Made by a program: the position numbers and the translations under genes
Origin: AAA044-D11 sp965268275
Lineage (GTDB): Bacteria > Actinomycetota > Actinomycetes > Nanopelagicales > Nanopelagicaceae
Assembly (NCBI GenBank): GCA_965268275.1
Contig: OZ254168.1
Span: 1,178,001 to 1,242,000, forward strand
DNA length: 64,000 nucleotides
Reading direction: 5' to 3'
Shown: positions 17,910 to 26,710 of the stretch, one piece after another
How the letters are laid out: every line of letters starts with the position of its first letter
Numbering within the stretch: position 1 is the first letter of the stretch
Notes under the pieces: generated by a model
What the model was told of the DNA's origin: nothing
Seen by the model: only the letters and a program-made list of their open reading frames with translations
The model's database searches: none

Positions 17910-18316
17910 GCAATACGATGGATGCAGTTAGATCAAAAGCGGTAAAAGGTCCTGGCTTAAAGGTGCCTGGCATCGTTATTCTGCAATTCCTGCTCATCTT
18001 TATCTTTGAAGCTTTCGAATACACATTCACAAAAGTTGGCTTCTTTACCGGTTTAGCAATTTTGGTCTCATTCCTTGGTGGTCTATACCTAGGGCGACCT
18101 GGAACCTCATTTACAAATGCAGTAAATCCCCCAATAGCATTTTTGATTTCAACTCTTTTTATCATGGCCACAATTGGTGGAACTGGATTTTCACCAGGAA
18201 AAGTTGGTCTAGAACTAATTACTACGCTCTCATCAGTTGCCCCGTGGTTAATAACAGGAGCAGTTATTGCTTGGGCTGCGCACTTTGCACTTATGCGCAA
18301 ATATTCACGGAAATAA
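17906..18316 (+). CDS. Small DUF6542-like membrane protein
   Basis: A 136-residue protein with a basic N-terminus (about 20 residues) and four hydrophobic segments (about 22-38, 45-62, 72-88, 105-125). It resembles the DUF6542 proteins found next to ychF, ispH and xseA in other actinobacteria. The function is unknown. It overlaps rmuC by 4 bases (ATGA) and converges on ispH. Confidence 0.6.
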   Translation: MSNTMDAVRSKAVKGPGLKVPGIVILQFLLIFIFEAFEYTFTKVGFFTGLAILVSFLGGLYLGRPGTSFTNAVNPPIAFLISTLFIMATIGGTGFSPGKVGLELITTLSSVAPWLITGAVIAWAAHFALMRKYSRK

Positions 18317-18326
18317 AAAGCGAGCT

Positions 18327-19292
18327 TTAAAGCTTTCCAGCCGCCTTTAAATCTTTACGAAGCTCTGGTGGCACTGAGAAGAGCAAGTGTTCTTCCATCG
18401 CCGTAACCGTCTCGACGTCGCCATAGCCTCGTCTTGCTAAATCTTTAATTAAATCTGTTACCAATATTTCAGGAACAGATGCGCCACTAGATACCCCGAT
18501 AACTTCTACGCCTTCAAACCATTCATCTTGGGCTTCAGCTGCAAAATCAATTAGATAGGCCGCCTTAGCGCCATATTCCAGAGCAACCTCTACTAAGCGA
18601 ACTGAGTTTGAAGAGTTCTTCGATCCAACAACTAGAACTAAATCTGCCTTTGGAGCAATCTCTTTAATTGCCACTTGGCGATTTTGAGTTGCATAACAGA
18701 TGTCATCACTTGGTGGGTCAATTAAATTTGGGAATCTCTTCTTGAGTGCTGCAACTGTTGTCAGAGTCTCATCAACGCTCAACGTAGTCTGAGATAACCA
18801 GGCAACTTTGTTCTCATCTGGAACTTTTATATCTGCGATGCCATCAATGCCATCAACCAAAATAATGTGATCTGGAGCCTCGCCAGCAGTGCCTTCAACT
18901 TCTTCGTGACCTTCGTGGCCAATCAATAAAATAGTTAAATCTTCAGCAGCAAAGCGCTTCACTTCGTGGTGCACTTTTGTCACTAGCGGACACGTTGCAT
19001 CAATAGTCTTTAAGTTACGAGAAGCGGCACTTGCATGAACTGCAGGCGAGACGCCATGGGCCGAGAAAATAACGGTCTGACCTTCTGGCACTTCATCATT
19101 TTCGGATACAAATATTGCGCCGCGAGCTTCTAGTGTGGCAACAACATGTTTGTTGTGGACAATCTCTTTGCGAACATAAACCGGTGCACCGTACAAATCC
19201 AGAGCTTTTTCAACGGTAACTACTGCGCGATCAACCCCTGCGCAATATCCGCGAGGAGCGGCTAATAAAACCCGCTTGTTACCTAAAGTCAT
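18327..19292 (-). CDS. ispH: 4-hydroxy-3-methylbut-2-enyl diphosphate reductase
   Basis: A 321-residue LytB/IspH enzyme, the last step of the methylerythritol phosphate route, making IPP and DMAPP. The three iron-sulfur cysteines are in GYCAGV (near residue 17), DATCPLV (about 101) and DICYATQNRQ (about 199). FSAHGVSP and LIGHEGHEEV supply substrate-binding His residues. The ATG has TAGACT 6 bases ahead and no Shine-Dalgarno. Together with ispE and the prenyl synthase in this window it supplies the isoprenoid pathway. Confidence 0.97.
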   Translation of the reverse strand: MTLGNKRVLLAAPRGYCAGVDRAVVTVEKALDLYGAPVYVRKEIVHNKHVVATLEARGAIFVSENDEVPEGQTVIFSAHGVSPAVHASAASRNLKTIDATCPLVTKVHHEVKRFAAEDLTILLIGHEGHEEVEGTAGEAPDHIILVDGIDGIADIKVPDENKVAWLSQTTLSVDETLTTVAALKKRFPNLIDPPSDDICYATQNRQVAIKEIAPKADLVLVVGSKNSSNSVRLVEVALEYGAKAAYLIDFAAEAQDEWFEGVEVIGVSSGASVPEILVTDLIKDLARRGYGDVETVTAMEEHLLFSVPPELRKDLKAAGKL

Positions 19293-19298
19293 TTGCCA

Positions 19299-19304
19299 AG
19301 TCTA
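19299..19304 (-). promoter_or_regulatory. -10 box (TAGACT) of ispH
   Basis: TAGACT lies 6 bases before the ispH ATG. The divergent xseA box is only 15 bases away, so the two promoters overlap. Confidence 0.65.
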
Positions 19305-19318
19305 ATTGGTATCCCGAT

Positions 19319-19324
19319 TACTAT
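19319..19324 (+). promoter_or_regulatory. -10 box (TACTAT) of xseA-xseB-fumarase
   Basis: TACTAT lies 6 bases before the xseA GTG at 19331, and no Shine-Dalgarno is present. This indicates a leaderless start. Confidence 0.65.
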
Positions 19325-19330
19325 CGACCC

Positions 19331-20536
19331 GTGCCAGACCAATCCGAGCAGCCAGATAAACCATTTACCGTTCGCGCTATCTCTGAACGTATCGGTGCAA
19401 TCGTTGATGGCCTAAGTGAAGTCTGGATCGAGGGCGAGCTATCTGAGATAAATGTCCGGCCCGGTTCGCCGACAATATTTATGAGGCTGCGAGATACCAG
19501 CGCAGATATGAGCATCTCGGTCCGCTGCTTTAAGAATGTTTTTGATTCAGTTGCGCCACTAGAAACAAATGCGCGCGTTGTGATTCGCTCTAAACCAACT
19601 TGGTGGACCAAGAATGGTTCGCTCTCTTTCAATATCTCCGAGATTCGCCAGGTCGGTGTTGGTGAATTAATGGCCCGCCTTGAAGCTTTAAAAAATTTAT
19701 TGGCCGCTGAAGGTCTATTTGATTTAGATCGGAAGAAAGAGCTGCCATTTTTGCCAAATGTTGTCGGATTGATTTGTGGTCGAAATAGTGATGCCGGTAA
19801 AGATGTTGTTGAAAATGCTAAACGTCGCTGGCCAAGTGTGAAATTTGAAATTCGTGAAGTTGCAGTTGCAAATGCTGCGGCCGTCTCTGAAGTTAGTGCA
19901 GCACTTAGCGAACTAGAAGCTAACCCAGATGTTGATGTAATTATTATTACAAGAGGTGGCGGCTCCTTTGAAGACCTTCTGCCATTCTCGGATGAATCAT
20001 TGCTGCGATTAGTTGCCGAATGCAAAACCCCAATCATTAGCGCAATTGGCCACGAGAAAGATTCACCACTTCTTGATTTAGTTGCGGATTGGCGAGCATC
20101 GACGCCTACCGATGCCGGAAAGCGGGTAGTGCCGGATATGGATGAAGAGTTGGCAAATATTTCAAATCTGCAAGATCGAGCAAATCGCTATCTTCAGAAT
20201 TTGATTACATTTGAAATCTCAAAAATCAAAGGCTTCATGGACCGCCAGATAATGCGCGAGCCCCAAACAATCGTCACAACCAGAGCTGAAATAATCACTG
20301 GGCTAATTGCCAGATCACATAGAAGCATGACTAGCCGGATTGCAATTGCGGCTGAAGAAATCAGTGGCCTAAGGACTCAAGTCCGCACACTCTCGCCACA
20401 AGCCACTTTGGATCGCGGCTATTCGGTTGTGCAAAAATCCGATGGGTCAGTTCTTCGCAATGCTAGCGAAGTTAAGCCCGGCGAGAAACTTCGACTGCGA
20501 TTGGCGCAAGGCGAAGTTGGCGCAATTACGGAGTAG
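19331..20536 (+). CDS. xseA: Exodeoxyribonuclease VII large subunit
   Basis: A 401-residue catalytic subunit of the single-strand-specific exonuclease VII. An N-terminal OB fold (about 15-100, with WIEGELSEI) is followed by the catalytic domain with DVIIITRGGGSFEDL and ISAIGHEKDSPLLD, then a coiled-coil region that binds XseB. The GTG start is fixed by the -10 box 6 bases upstream. xseB follows after 9 bases. Confidence 0.95.
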   Translation: MPDQSEQPDKPFTVRAISERIGAIVDGLSEVWIEGELSEINVRPGSPTIFMRLRDTSADMSISVRCFKNVFDSVAPLETNARVVIRSKPTWWTKNGSLSFNISEIRQVGVGELMARLEALKNLLAAEGLFDLDRKKELPFLPNVVGLICGRNSDAGKDVVENAKRRWPSVKFEIREVAVANAAAVSEVSAALSELEANPDVDVIIITRGGGSFEDLLPFSDESLLRLVAECKTPIISAIGHEKDSPLLDLVADWRASTPTDAGKRVVPDMDEELANISNLQDRANRYLQNLITFEISKIKGFMDRQIMREPQTIVTTRAEIITGLIARSHRSMTSRIAIAAEEISGLRTQVRTLSPQATLDRGYSVVQKSDGSVLRNASEVKPGEKLRLRLAQGEVGAITE

Positions 20537-20545
20537 ATTACGAAT

Positions 20546-20770
20546 ATGGCCGCCTCAAAGTCCTCAGAAAAAGACCCAGCTAAATTAAGTTATGAAGATG
20601 CTCGCGACGAATTAGCAAAGGTTGTTACAACCCTGGAATCCGGGCAAGCAACACTTGAGCAATCCTTAGCACTTTGGGAGCGCGGCGAAGAGCTTGCAAA
20701 GATTTGTCAGCAATGGCTTGATGGTGCGAAAGCAAAGTTAGCGGCAGCAAAACCAGAGTCGGAAAAGTAA
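20546..20770 (+). CDS. xseB: Exodeoxyribonuclease VII small subunit
   Basis: A 74-residue helical protein that assembles along the XseA coiled coil. The family pattern LSYEDARDELAKVVTTLESG followed by LEQSLALWERGEEL is complete. It is encoded directly after xseA, and its TAA touches the ATG of the fumarase gene (TAAATG). Confidence 0.95.
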   Translation: MAASKSSEKDPAKLSYEDARDELAKVVTTLESGQATLEQSLALWERGEELAKICQQWLDGAKAKLAAAKPESEK

Positions 20771-22420
20771 ATGCCAGAATTTAATTACAGCGATCTACTA
20801 CCAATTGGGCCAGATAAAACTAAGTATCGCCTGGTAACAAGCGAAGGCGTTTCTTCATTTACAGCTGAAGGAATGGAATTCCTAAAGGTCACACCAGAGG
20901 CGCTGGAGAAATTAACTTCAGAAGCAATTCACGATATCAATCATTATTTACGTGAAGAGCATCTAACCCAGTTGGCTTCAATCTTGAAGGATCCTGAAGC
21001 TTCGCCAAATGATCGCTTCGTTGCTCTCGATTTATTGAAGAATGCAAATATTTCTGCCGGTGGCGTTCTGCCAATGTGTCAGGACACCGGAACTGCTCTG
21101 ATTATGGGAAAGAAGGGTCAGCGCGTTCTGACTTCAAAGAACGATGCCGAATCGATTTCCAAGGGTGTTTATGACGCATACACCTCGTTAAATCTTCGAT
21201 ATTCGCAGCTTGCACCTGTATCAACCTGGGAAGAGAAGAACACTGGAAACAATCTTCCGGCCCAAGTCGAGATTTATTCAGATACCGAGCATGCAGATGA
21301 ATACAACTTTCTTTTCATCGCAAAAGGCGGCGGCAGTGCAAATAAATCTTTCCTTTATCAAGAGACCAAAGCGGTTTTAAATCCAACTTCATTTATGAAT
21401 TGGCTCGATGAAAAATTACGCTCCCTCGGAACTGCAGCTTGCCCGCCGTATCACCTAGCAATTGTTATCGGTGGCACCAGTGCGGAGCACACAGTTAAGA
21501 CTGCAAAGTTGGCCAGCACGCATTACCTCGATGAATTACCAAGAAGCGGCGATGCTAAAACCGGACATGGTTTTCGCGATGTGGAATTAGAAGCAAAGGT
21601 CCTAGAACTAACTAGAACACTTGGTATCGGAGCCCAGTTTGGTGGCAAGTATTTCTGTCACGATGTACGGGTTGTTCGCCTGCCGCGCCACGGCGCATCT
21701 CTTCCAATCGCCATTGCCGTCTCTTGTTCTGCTGATCGCCAGGCAAAAGCAAAGATCACTAAAGAGGGAATCTTCCTCGAAGTTTTAGAGCGGGATCCAG
21801 CCCATTTCTTGCCTGAGACAACCGATGAACATTTAGACGATAACGTGGTCAAGATTGATTTAAATCAACCTATGGCTGAAGTCCTAAAGACACTTTCAAA
21901 GCATCCAATCAAGACTCGGCTATCGCTTAATGGAACTCTGATCGTTGCGCGCGACTTAGCCCATGCCAAAATCAAAGAGTTAATTGATTCCGGAAAAGAA
22001 TTGCCGCAATACTTCAAAGATCACGCGGTTTATTACGCGGGGCCAGCCAAGACTCCTGAGGGATATGCATCTGGGTCATTTGGTCCGACAACTGCTGGCC
22101 GAATGGATTCATATGTGGATCAATTCCAAAAAGCTGGCGGTTCGATGATTATGTTGGCAAAGGGAAATCGTTCTAAAGCAGTAACCGATGCCTGTAAAAA
22201 TAATGGTGGCTTCTATCTAGGTTCGATTGGTGGACCAGCAGCCCGACTTGCTCAAGATTGCATCATCAAAGTTGAAACTTTGGATTATGCCGAATTAGGA
22301 ATGGAAGCTATCTGGAAGATTGAGGTAAAGGATTTTCCCGCATTTATTGTCGTAGACGATAAGGGAAATGATTTCTTTGCCGAGACTTCGAAGCCGATAA
22401 CTATTGGGAAAAGACCTTAG
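20771..22420 (+). CDS. Class I (iron-sulfur) fumarate hydratase
   Basis: A 549-residue fumarase of the oxygen-sensitive 4Fe-4S type, converting fumarate to malate in the citric acid cycle. The N-terminal domain has MCQDTGTALIMGKKG (cluster Cys near residue 110), a second Cys in GGKYFCHD (about 297) and a third in AVSCSADRQ (about 322). The C-terminal domain contains GSFGPTTAGRMDSY. The order xse-fumarase is also seen in streptomycetes. The stop codon overlaps that of the convergent neighbour. Confidence 0.95.
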   Translation: MPEFNYSDLLPIGPDKTKYRLVTSEGVSSFTAEGMEFLKVTPEALEKLTSEAIHDINHYLREEHLTQLASILKDPEASPNDRFVALDLLKNANISAGGVLPMCQDTGTALIMGKKGQRVLTSKNDAESISKGVYDAYTSLNLRYSQLAPVSTWEEKNTGNNLPAQVEIYSDTEHADEYNFLFIAKGGGSANKSFLYQETKAVLNPTSFMNWLDEKLRSLGTAACPPYHLAIVIGGTSAEHTVKTAKLASTHYLDELPRSGDAKTGHGFRDVELEAKVLELTRTLGIGAQFGGKYFCHDVRVVRLPRHGASLPIAIAVSCSADRQAKAKITKEGIFLEVLERDPAHFLPETTDEHLDDNVVKIDLNQPMAEVLKTLSKHPIKTRLSLNGTLIVARDLAHAKIKELIDSGKELPQYFKDHAVYYAGPAKTPEGYASGSFGPTTAGRMDSYVDQFQKAGGSMIMLAKGNRSKAVTDACKNNGGFYLGSIGGPAARLAQDCIIKVETLDYAELGMEAIWKIEVKDFPAFIVVDDKGNDFFAETSKPITIGKRP

Positions 22421-22998
22421 TACCAGTTAGAGCGCTTCTTCTTCCAAAGTGCGTTACATGGTGTGTCATATCTGGCCTTGATATATGAAAGTCCCCATTT
22501 AATCTGGGTGACCGGGTTGGTTCGCCAATCGGTAGAAATGATCTCCATCTTTATCGCCGGTAGGGCCTGTGGGATTCCGTGGGCGCCACTTCGGTAATTG
22601 TGGGCCTGATAGTTCCAGTGGCTTTCGCTATTCCAAAGACTGGTTAGACAATCGATCTGCCTCTTTTTGTTCCACTTCGGATACTTATCTTGAATAATCG
22701 CCTTGGCCACCATTTGGGCACCTTTTGGCTTCTTTGCTATTTCGACCTGGCGGGCGGCTAATGAAACTAAAGCAATCGCGTTTGCATCAACTGAAGAGAC
22801 GCCACTTAAATCTAAAGTAATTCCAGTTTCGCCCTCGACCGGTTTCTCTGGCGCGACAGTTAAGGCCGGCAGGTTGTTGGGCACCGAAACGAACTGGTCA
22901 AAATTTCCTTGGGCATAGGTCGTATCGACACTGCCGATGAAGACGATAAAGAAAGCGGCGCTAAGAACCAGCTTCGTCGATCTATAAATCTTGTTCAT
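22417..22998 (-). CDS. Secreted lysozyme-fold (transglycosylase-like) protein
   Basis: A 193-residue exported protein. A signal peptide covers about residues 1-30 (ending TTYAQG). A variable linker (to about 95) follows, then a C-terminal domain with CLTSLWNSESHWNYQA and SGAHGIPQALP. This matches the SLT-like domain of aggregation-promoting-factor proteins, whose Glu (in NSESHW) is the likely catalytic acid for peptidoglycan cleavage. AGGAAGGG lies 5 bases before the ATG at 22998, preferred over a longer frame beginning at 23022. A 228-base spacer separates it from phoH2, and I found no recognisable riboswitch there. Confidence 0.75.
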   Translation of the reverse strand: MNKIYRSTKLVLSAAFFIVFIGSVDTTYAQGNFDQFVSVPNNLPALTVAPEKPVEGETGITLDLSGVSSVDANAIALVSLAARQVEIAKKPKGAQMVAKAIIQDKYPKWNKKRQIDCLTSLWNSESHWNYQAHNYRSGAHGIPQALPAIKMEIISTDWRTNPVTQIKWGLSYIKARYDTPCNALWKKKRSNWY

Positions 22999-23226
22999 CT
23001 CACCCTTCCTCTCTAACCTCATCTACCTTTTTCAACCTTTTCCGGACAAGCAGCACCCGCCCGAAATGGGCTAATGACTTGGGGGAAGGGCAAAACCATC
23101 GCATCCGAGGGCCCCGTGGGCAAATTTAAATGCGTGTGAGTCGCGAAAAAGATAATAATCACAGGAAAGTGACTATCTAAAAGTGCAGGTCAGATACTGT
23201 GATGTCCGATTTATCCGATTTGACCG

Positions 23227-24522
23227 TTATTGGGTAAAGTTGACCGGTTCTTCCAACATTTCAGTTACCAGCGCCGCAATTGGCGAGCGCTCTGATCTGG
23301 TCAAGGTGATGTGAGCGAAGAGCGGGTGCCCTTTTAACGATTCGACGACGGCAACGACACCGTCATGACGGCCAACTCGCAAGTTATCTCGCTGGGCAAC
23401 GTCGTGAGTCAGGATGACTCTCGAGTTCTGTCCGATTCTAGATAAAACCGTCAGCAGAACTCCGCGTTCCAATGACTGGGCCTCGTCAACAATGACATAA
23501 GAATCGTGGAGCGAGCGCCCCCGGATGTGGGTCAAGGGCAGAACTTCGATTAGTCCACGATCAATAACTTCATCGATGACTTGCTGGCTAACTAGCGCGC
23601 CCAAAGTATCGAAGACCGCCTGGGCCCAGGGCGACATTTTCTCGTTCTCGCTGCCTGGCAAGTAACCCAGCTCTTGGCCGCCGACTGCATAAAGCGGGCG
23701 GAAGATTACGACTTTCTTATGGTGACGCTTTTCTAGGACCGCTTCCAATCCGGCGCTAAGTGCAAGGGCGCTCTTTCCAGTTCCGGCTCGTCCCCCAAGA
23801 GAAACGATTCCGATTTCATTATCCAAAAGTAAATCTAGGGCAACCCGTTGTTCGGCGCTTCGGCCATGTAGGCCAAATGCAGAGCGATCGCCCCGGACCA
23901 ATTGCAATTGTTTATCTGGGGTAACTCGGGCCAGCGCGCTTCCCTTATCCGAATGCAGAACGATTCCGGTATGGCATGGGTGTTCTTTGCCTAATTCATG
24001 AGCGACCTTGCCGCCTTCATACAAAGTATCGATTAAATTTCCACCGACGCTCGCTTCGACCATTCCGGTCCAACCACTTGTCAGCGCAAGTTCAGCGCGA
24101 TATTCCTCAGATTTAACTCCGACCGAGGATGCTTTAACCCGAAGTGGCAGATCTTTTGTAACAAGGACTACATCTCTAGATTCAGCCATCATGTTTCTGG
24201 CGATAGAAAGAATGCGTGAATCATTCGAGCCATCGCGCAAGAATCCAGATGGCAGCGATGAGGAATCTGAATGGTTTAGTTCAACTCGAAGCGTGCCACC
24301 TTCATTATTTAACTTAATATCTTCATCGAGACGGCCATGTTCAATTCGCAAATCATCAAGGGTTCGAAGGGCAGCCCGGGCAAAATAACCAAGTTCGGGA
24401 TGATCGCGCTTTGTCTCTAATTCACCAATAACCGTGATTGGGATGATTACTTCATGTTCGGCAAATCTTGTAAGTGCCACAGGATCCGCCAGCAATACGC
24501 TGGTATCTAGAACATAAGTCAT
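23227..24522 (-). CDS. phoH2: PhoH2-type PIN domain and PhoH ATPase protein
   Basis: A 431-residue fusion. The N-terminal PIN nuclease domain starts at YVLDTSVLLADP and includes VVLVTKDLPLRVKA. The C-terminal PhoH ATPase has Walker A GRAGTGKSALALSAG and Walker B YVIVDEAQSLERG. In mycobacteria PhoH2 unwinds and cleaves RNA. The frame is open to 24639, but family members begin right before the YVLDTS strand, so the ATG at 24522 is used. A 6-base-stem palindrome (24619-24633) lies in the leader. Confidence 0.88.
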   Translation of the reverse strand: MTYVLDTSVLLADPVALTRFAEHEVIIPITVIGELETKRDHPELGYFARAALRTLDDLRIEHGRLDEDIKLNNEGGTLRVELNHSDSSSLPSGFLRDGSNDSRILSIARNMMAESRDVVLVTKDLPLRVKASSVGVKSEEYRAELALTSGWTGMVEASVGGNLIDTLYEGGKVAHELGKEHPCHTGIVLHSDKGSALARVTPDKQLQLVRGDRSAFGLHGRSAEQRVALDLLLDNEIGIVSLGGRAGTGKSALALSAGLEAVLEKRHHKKVVIFRPLYAVGGQELGYLPGSENEKMSPWAQAVFDTLGALVSQQVIDEVIDRGLIEVLPLTHIRGRSLHDSYVIVDEAQSLERGVLLTVLSRIGQNSRVILTHDVAQRDNLRVGRHDGVVAVVESLKGHPLFAHITLTRSERSPIAALVTEMLEEPVNFTQ

Positions 24523-24693
24523 TCTCTTGGCCAATTGGCGCTCGCAATCTTTTTTTAGTTTTATTCTGGTTTGGTTGACCTGGTGGTTATGCCGGTGAGT
24601 AAAAGGTAAAACCATAGTCAGGGCTAGGCCCTGCGACACGCTTATTTCAAATGTAAATTTCTAACTAATTTTTAAAGTAATTCTTACTTTCCT

Positions 24694-25488
24694 TTACTTC
24701 CCAAAGCGACGATTGCGTTGTGAGTAAGCTCTAATTGCTCGCAAGAAATCAACTCGTCTAAAGTCCGGCCAATAGGCTTCGCAGAAATAGAACTCGGAGT
24801 GCGCGCTCTGCCAAAGCAGAAATCCGCCAAGACGTTGCTCCCCCGAGGTTCGAATCACTAAGTCTGGATCCGGCAGGCCCGCGGTATATAGATGGCGGCC
24901 AATTTCTTCAACACTTATTGCACTTGCGATTTCAGCGGCACTTTTTGTGGCATTGGCCGGTGCGGTAATTATTGATTTAACTGCATCTGCAATCTCACTT
25001 CGGCCGCCATATCCAATCGCAACATTGATCAATACGCCCTTTATGCCCTTGGTCTTGCTCGCTACATCATTTAACTGTTCCACCAGATTCGCCGGAAGCA
25101 GCTCCATTGATCCAACTGGCCGAATCTCCCAGCGTCTGCGGCTTGCTAAATCGTTTACAGTCTCGGCAATTATTTCAAGAAGTGGTTCAAGTTCGGCAGG
25201 CGGCCTAGATAAATTCTGATTTGAAAGCAGCCAGATAGTTAAGACTTCTACCTTTGATTCTTCGCACCAATCCAATAATTCAATAATCTTCTCGGCCCCA
25301 GCTTTATGGCCACGAGATGTCGAGGTATCTCCGTCGGCGGCTGGATTCGCCTTTGACCATCTGCGATTTCCATCGAGAATTACTCCGACATGATTTGGGG
25401 TTTGCGTGAAATCTAAATTTGCAAAGAGTCGACGTTCATATAGCGGATATAAAATGGACTTAATTGCGGGCTTTAAGTAGGCCTTCAT
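24694..25488 (-). CDS. uppS: Z-type prenyl diphosphate synthase (UppS/Rv1086-like)
   Basis: A 264-residue cis-prenyltransferase that elongates allylic diphosphates with IPP to make the lipid carrier or its precursor. The catalytic Asp lies in VILDGNRRW (about residue 39). SRGHKAGAEKI, TIWLLSNQNLSRPPAEL and RTSGEQRLGGFLLWQSAHSE complete the five family regions. The position between phoH2 and greA matches the short-chain Z-farnesyl synthase of mycobacteria, so product length (C15 or longer) is open. Its ATG overlaps the DUF3817 stop (TAATG). Confidence 0.9.
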   Translation of the reverse strand: MKAYLKPAIKSILYPLYERRLFANLDFTQTPNHVGVILDGNRRWSKANPAADGDTSTSRGHKAGAEKIIELLDWCEESKVEVLTIWLLSNQNLSRPPAELEPLLEIIAETVNDLASRRRWEIRPVGSMELLPANLVEQLNDVASKTKGIKGVLINVAIGYGGRSEIADAVKSIITAPANATKSAAEIASAISVEEIGRHLYTAGLPDPDLVIRTSGEQRLGGFLLWQSAHSEFYFCEAYWPDFRRVDFLRAIRAYSQRNRRFGK

Positions 25489-25823
25489 TACTTTAGCGCT
25501 TTGAATTCCCGAAGGGCTCGACGTTCGGCGACAAATGATGCGATCGGCAGAGTTCCGGCAAGGATCAACAGAACTGTGCTTTTAAATGATTTGCCAGCTT
25601 TTAGACAGTAATGAAATGCCGCGAAAACATAAATTGGATAGGTAAATCCGTGAAGAAGTGAGATCCAAGTTAGGTATTCATATAAATCTTTAAAGATAAA
25701 ATAATGTGTTGGAATACTTACGAACCAGAGCAATAACGACATAACACCCGCATAAATAGCCATAATTCGAAAGCGGATCATCGCCCCATTAAGGGCGGCT
25801 TGGCGCGGATTAAGTTCAGTCAT
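25488..25823 (-). CDS. DUF3817 integral membrane protein
   Basis: A 111-residue protein with three hydrophobic segments (about 17-38, 48-70, 80-98) and the family pattern of a short loop with ISLLHGFTYPIYVFAA. The function is unknown. In actinobacteria DUF3817 proteins are often near oxidase-assembly genes. It overlaps SURF1 upstream by 8 bases and uppS downstream by 1 base, so it belongs to the SURF1-DUF3817-uppS transcript. Confidence 0.8.
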   Translation of the reverse strand: MTELNPRQAALNGAMIRFRIMAIYAGVMSLLLWFVSIPTHYFIFKDLYEYLTWISLLHGFTYPIYVFAAFHYCLKAGKSFKSTVLLILAGTLPIASFVAERRALREFKALK

Positions 25824-26550
25824 GTTGCAACTTTACCCTTCCTTTGCTGGCAATTTGGCGCTCTTTCATCGAATTGTAAAAGGGCGCAAATAATACGAGC
25901 AGGGCCATAAGCCACCAGACGAAGACGTATGAGATGTGTTGCCAAAAATTACCAGGAACTTTTGATTTAAGTTGTGGTGCTGGAATTCTGGTTGTCTCTA
26001 TTTCTTGGCCAAGTGATGTTGTCTCTGCCGTTGCTACAACATAACCGTCAAATAATGAGAGTTGGGTCTGCCCAACAATTAGTGCTGGATCGATTCGTGA
26101 AATCTCGTTCTCCAACGCCTTAGCCGAATCTGATGTCTGTCTTGGGTATAGCCGACCCGAGATTTTTACCTTCCCAGTTATCTCTTGGTTTTCTATGCTT
26201 TCAATTCCGCGCACAACTAAAATTCCGCGCTTGCCAGAAAGTTCGAGCAATCTAACTTCTAAATTTGCAAATGACTTTTTGCCATCCGTCAACAATTGCT
26301 GATTAGGCGCAACAAATATCTCGCGATAATTTCCGCTCAAACTAACGAGGCGATTTATCGCACTTGGCTCCAAATTTGAAGTCACCGAAGCGATGCTCTC
26401 TAAATCAACGCGTGGGCTATCTGGAACAAATTGCCTGGCTGCTTTTACATCTTGCGAACGATCTAATTGCCAATTACCCAATCCAATAAAGATTATTGAA
26501 AGTGCAATTGCCGCAATAAGTTGGGCGATAAATCCCTTACTTCTCATCAT
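25816..26550 (-). CDS. SURF1-family cytochrome oxidase assembly protein
   Basis: A 244-residue inner-membrane protein. Two transmembrane helices (about 8-25 and 208-226) flank an extracytoplasmic domain. The N-terminal helix ends in LGNWQLDRSQ and the C-terminal end has the WQHISYVFVWWLMALLVLF pattern of SURF1. It aids heme delivery to cytochrome aa3 oxidase. The start ATG lies inside the end of a 45-residue ORF upstream, suggesting coupling. Confidence 0.87.
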   Translation of the reverse strand: MMRSKGFIAQLIAAIALSIIFIGLGNWQLDRSQDVKAARQFVPDSPRVDLESIASVTSNLEPSAINRLVSLSGNYREIFVAPNQQLLTDGKKSFANLEVRLLELSGKRGILVVRGIESIENQEITGKVKISGRLYPRQTSDSAKALENEISRIDPALIVGQTQLSLFDGYVVATAETTSLGQEIETTRIPAPQLKSKVPGNFWQHISYVFVWWLMALLVLFAPFYNSMKERQIASKGRVKLQHD

Positions 26551-26674
26551 TACGGTCTGATAATTTTTTATATCGGCGATAAAAACTCCACATTAGAAGT
26601 GAAATCGATGTAACCAAAAAAATCATTGTTAAGGAGCCTGCGACTCCGACATCAATCGTTGTTCTACCGTTCAT
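26537..26674 (-). CDS. 45-residue single-helix membrane protein upstream of SURF1
   Basis: A short frame starting with ATG at 26674 and stopping at 26537, just inside the SURF1 gene. It encodes one hydrophobic helix (about residues 10-30: VAGSLTMIFLVTSISLLMW) and a basic tail (RRYKK). TAGAAT lies 6 bases before the ATG, the same leaderless signal as neighbouring genes, and the 14-base overlap with SURF1 indicates coupling. I know no family for it. Its place suggests a role in oxidase assembly, which is inference. Confidence 0.6.
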   Translation of the reverse strand: MNGRTTIDVGVAGSLTMIFLVTSISLLMWSFYRRYKKLSDRNDEK

Positions 26675-26680
26675 GTGCAG

Positions 26681-26686
26681 ATTCTA
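26681..26686 (-). promoter_or_regulatory. -10 box (TAGAAT) of the small ORF-SURF1 operon
   Basis: TAGAAT lies 6 bases before the ATG at 26674, with no Shine-Dalgarno sequence. Confidence 0.6.
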
Positions 26687-26697
26687 ATGAGATTACG

Positions 26698-26703
26698 TAG
26701 ACT
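26698..26703 (+). promoter_or_regulatory. -10 box (TAGACT) of the DUF4307 gene
   Basis: TAGACT lies 7 bases before the ATG at 26711 and is identical to the ispH box. Confidence 0.6.
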
Positions 26704-26710
26704 TGTGCCC

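Noticed and set aside
18320..18335. AGCTTTAAAGCT palindrome between two convergent genes as a terminator
   Set aside because: Only a 6-bp half-stem with no loop, overlapping the ispH stop; too weak to call.
22999..23226. Possible riboswitch upstream of the secreted lysozyme-fold gene, since c-di-AMP riboswitches often precede such genes in actinobacteria
   Set aside because: I could not align the core sequence blocks of the ydaO class on either strand. It holds GC-rich short stems only. A covariance-model search would decide.
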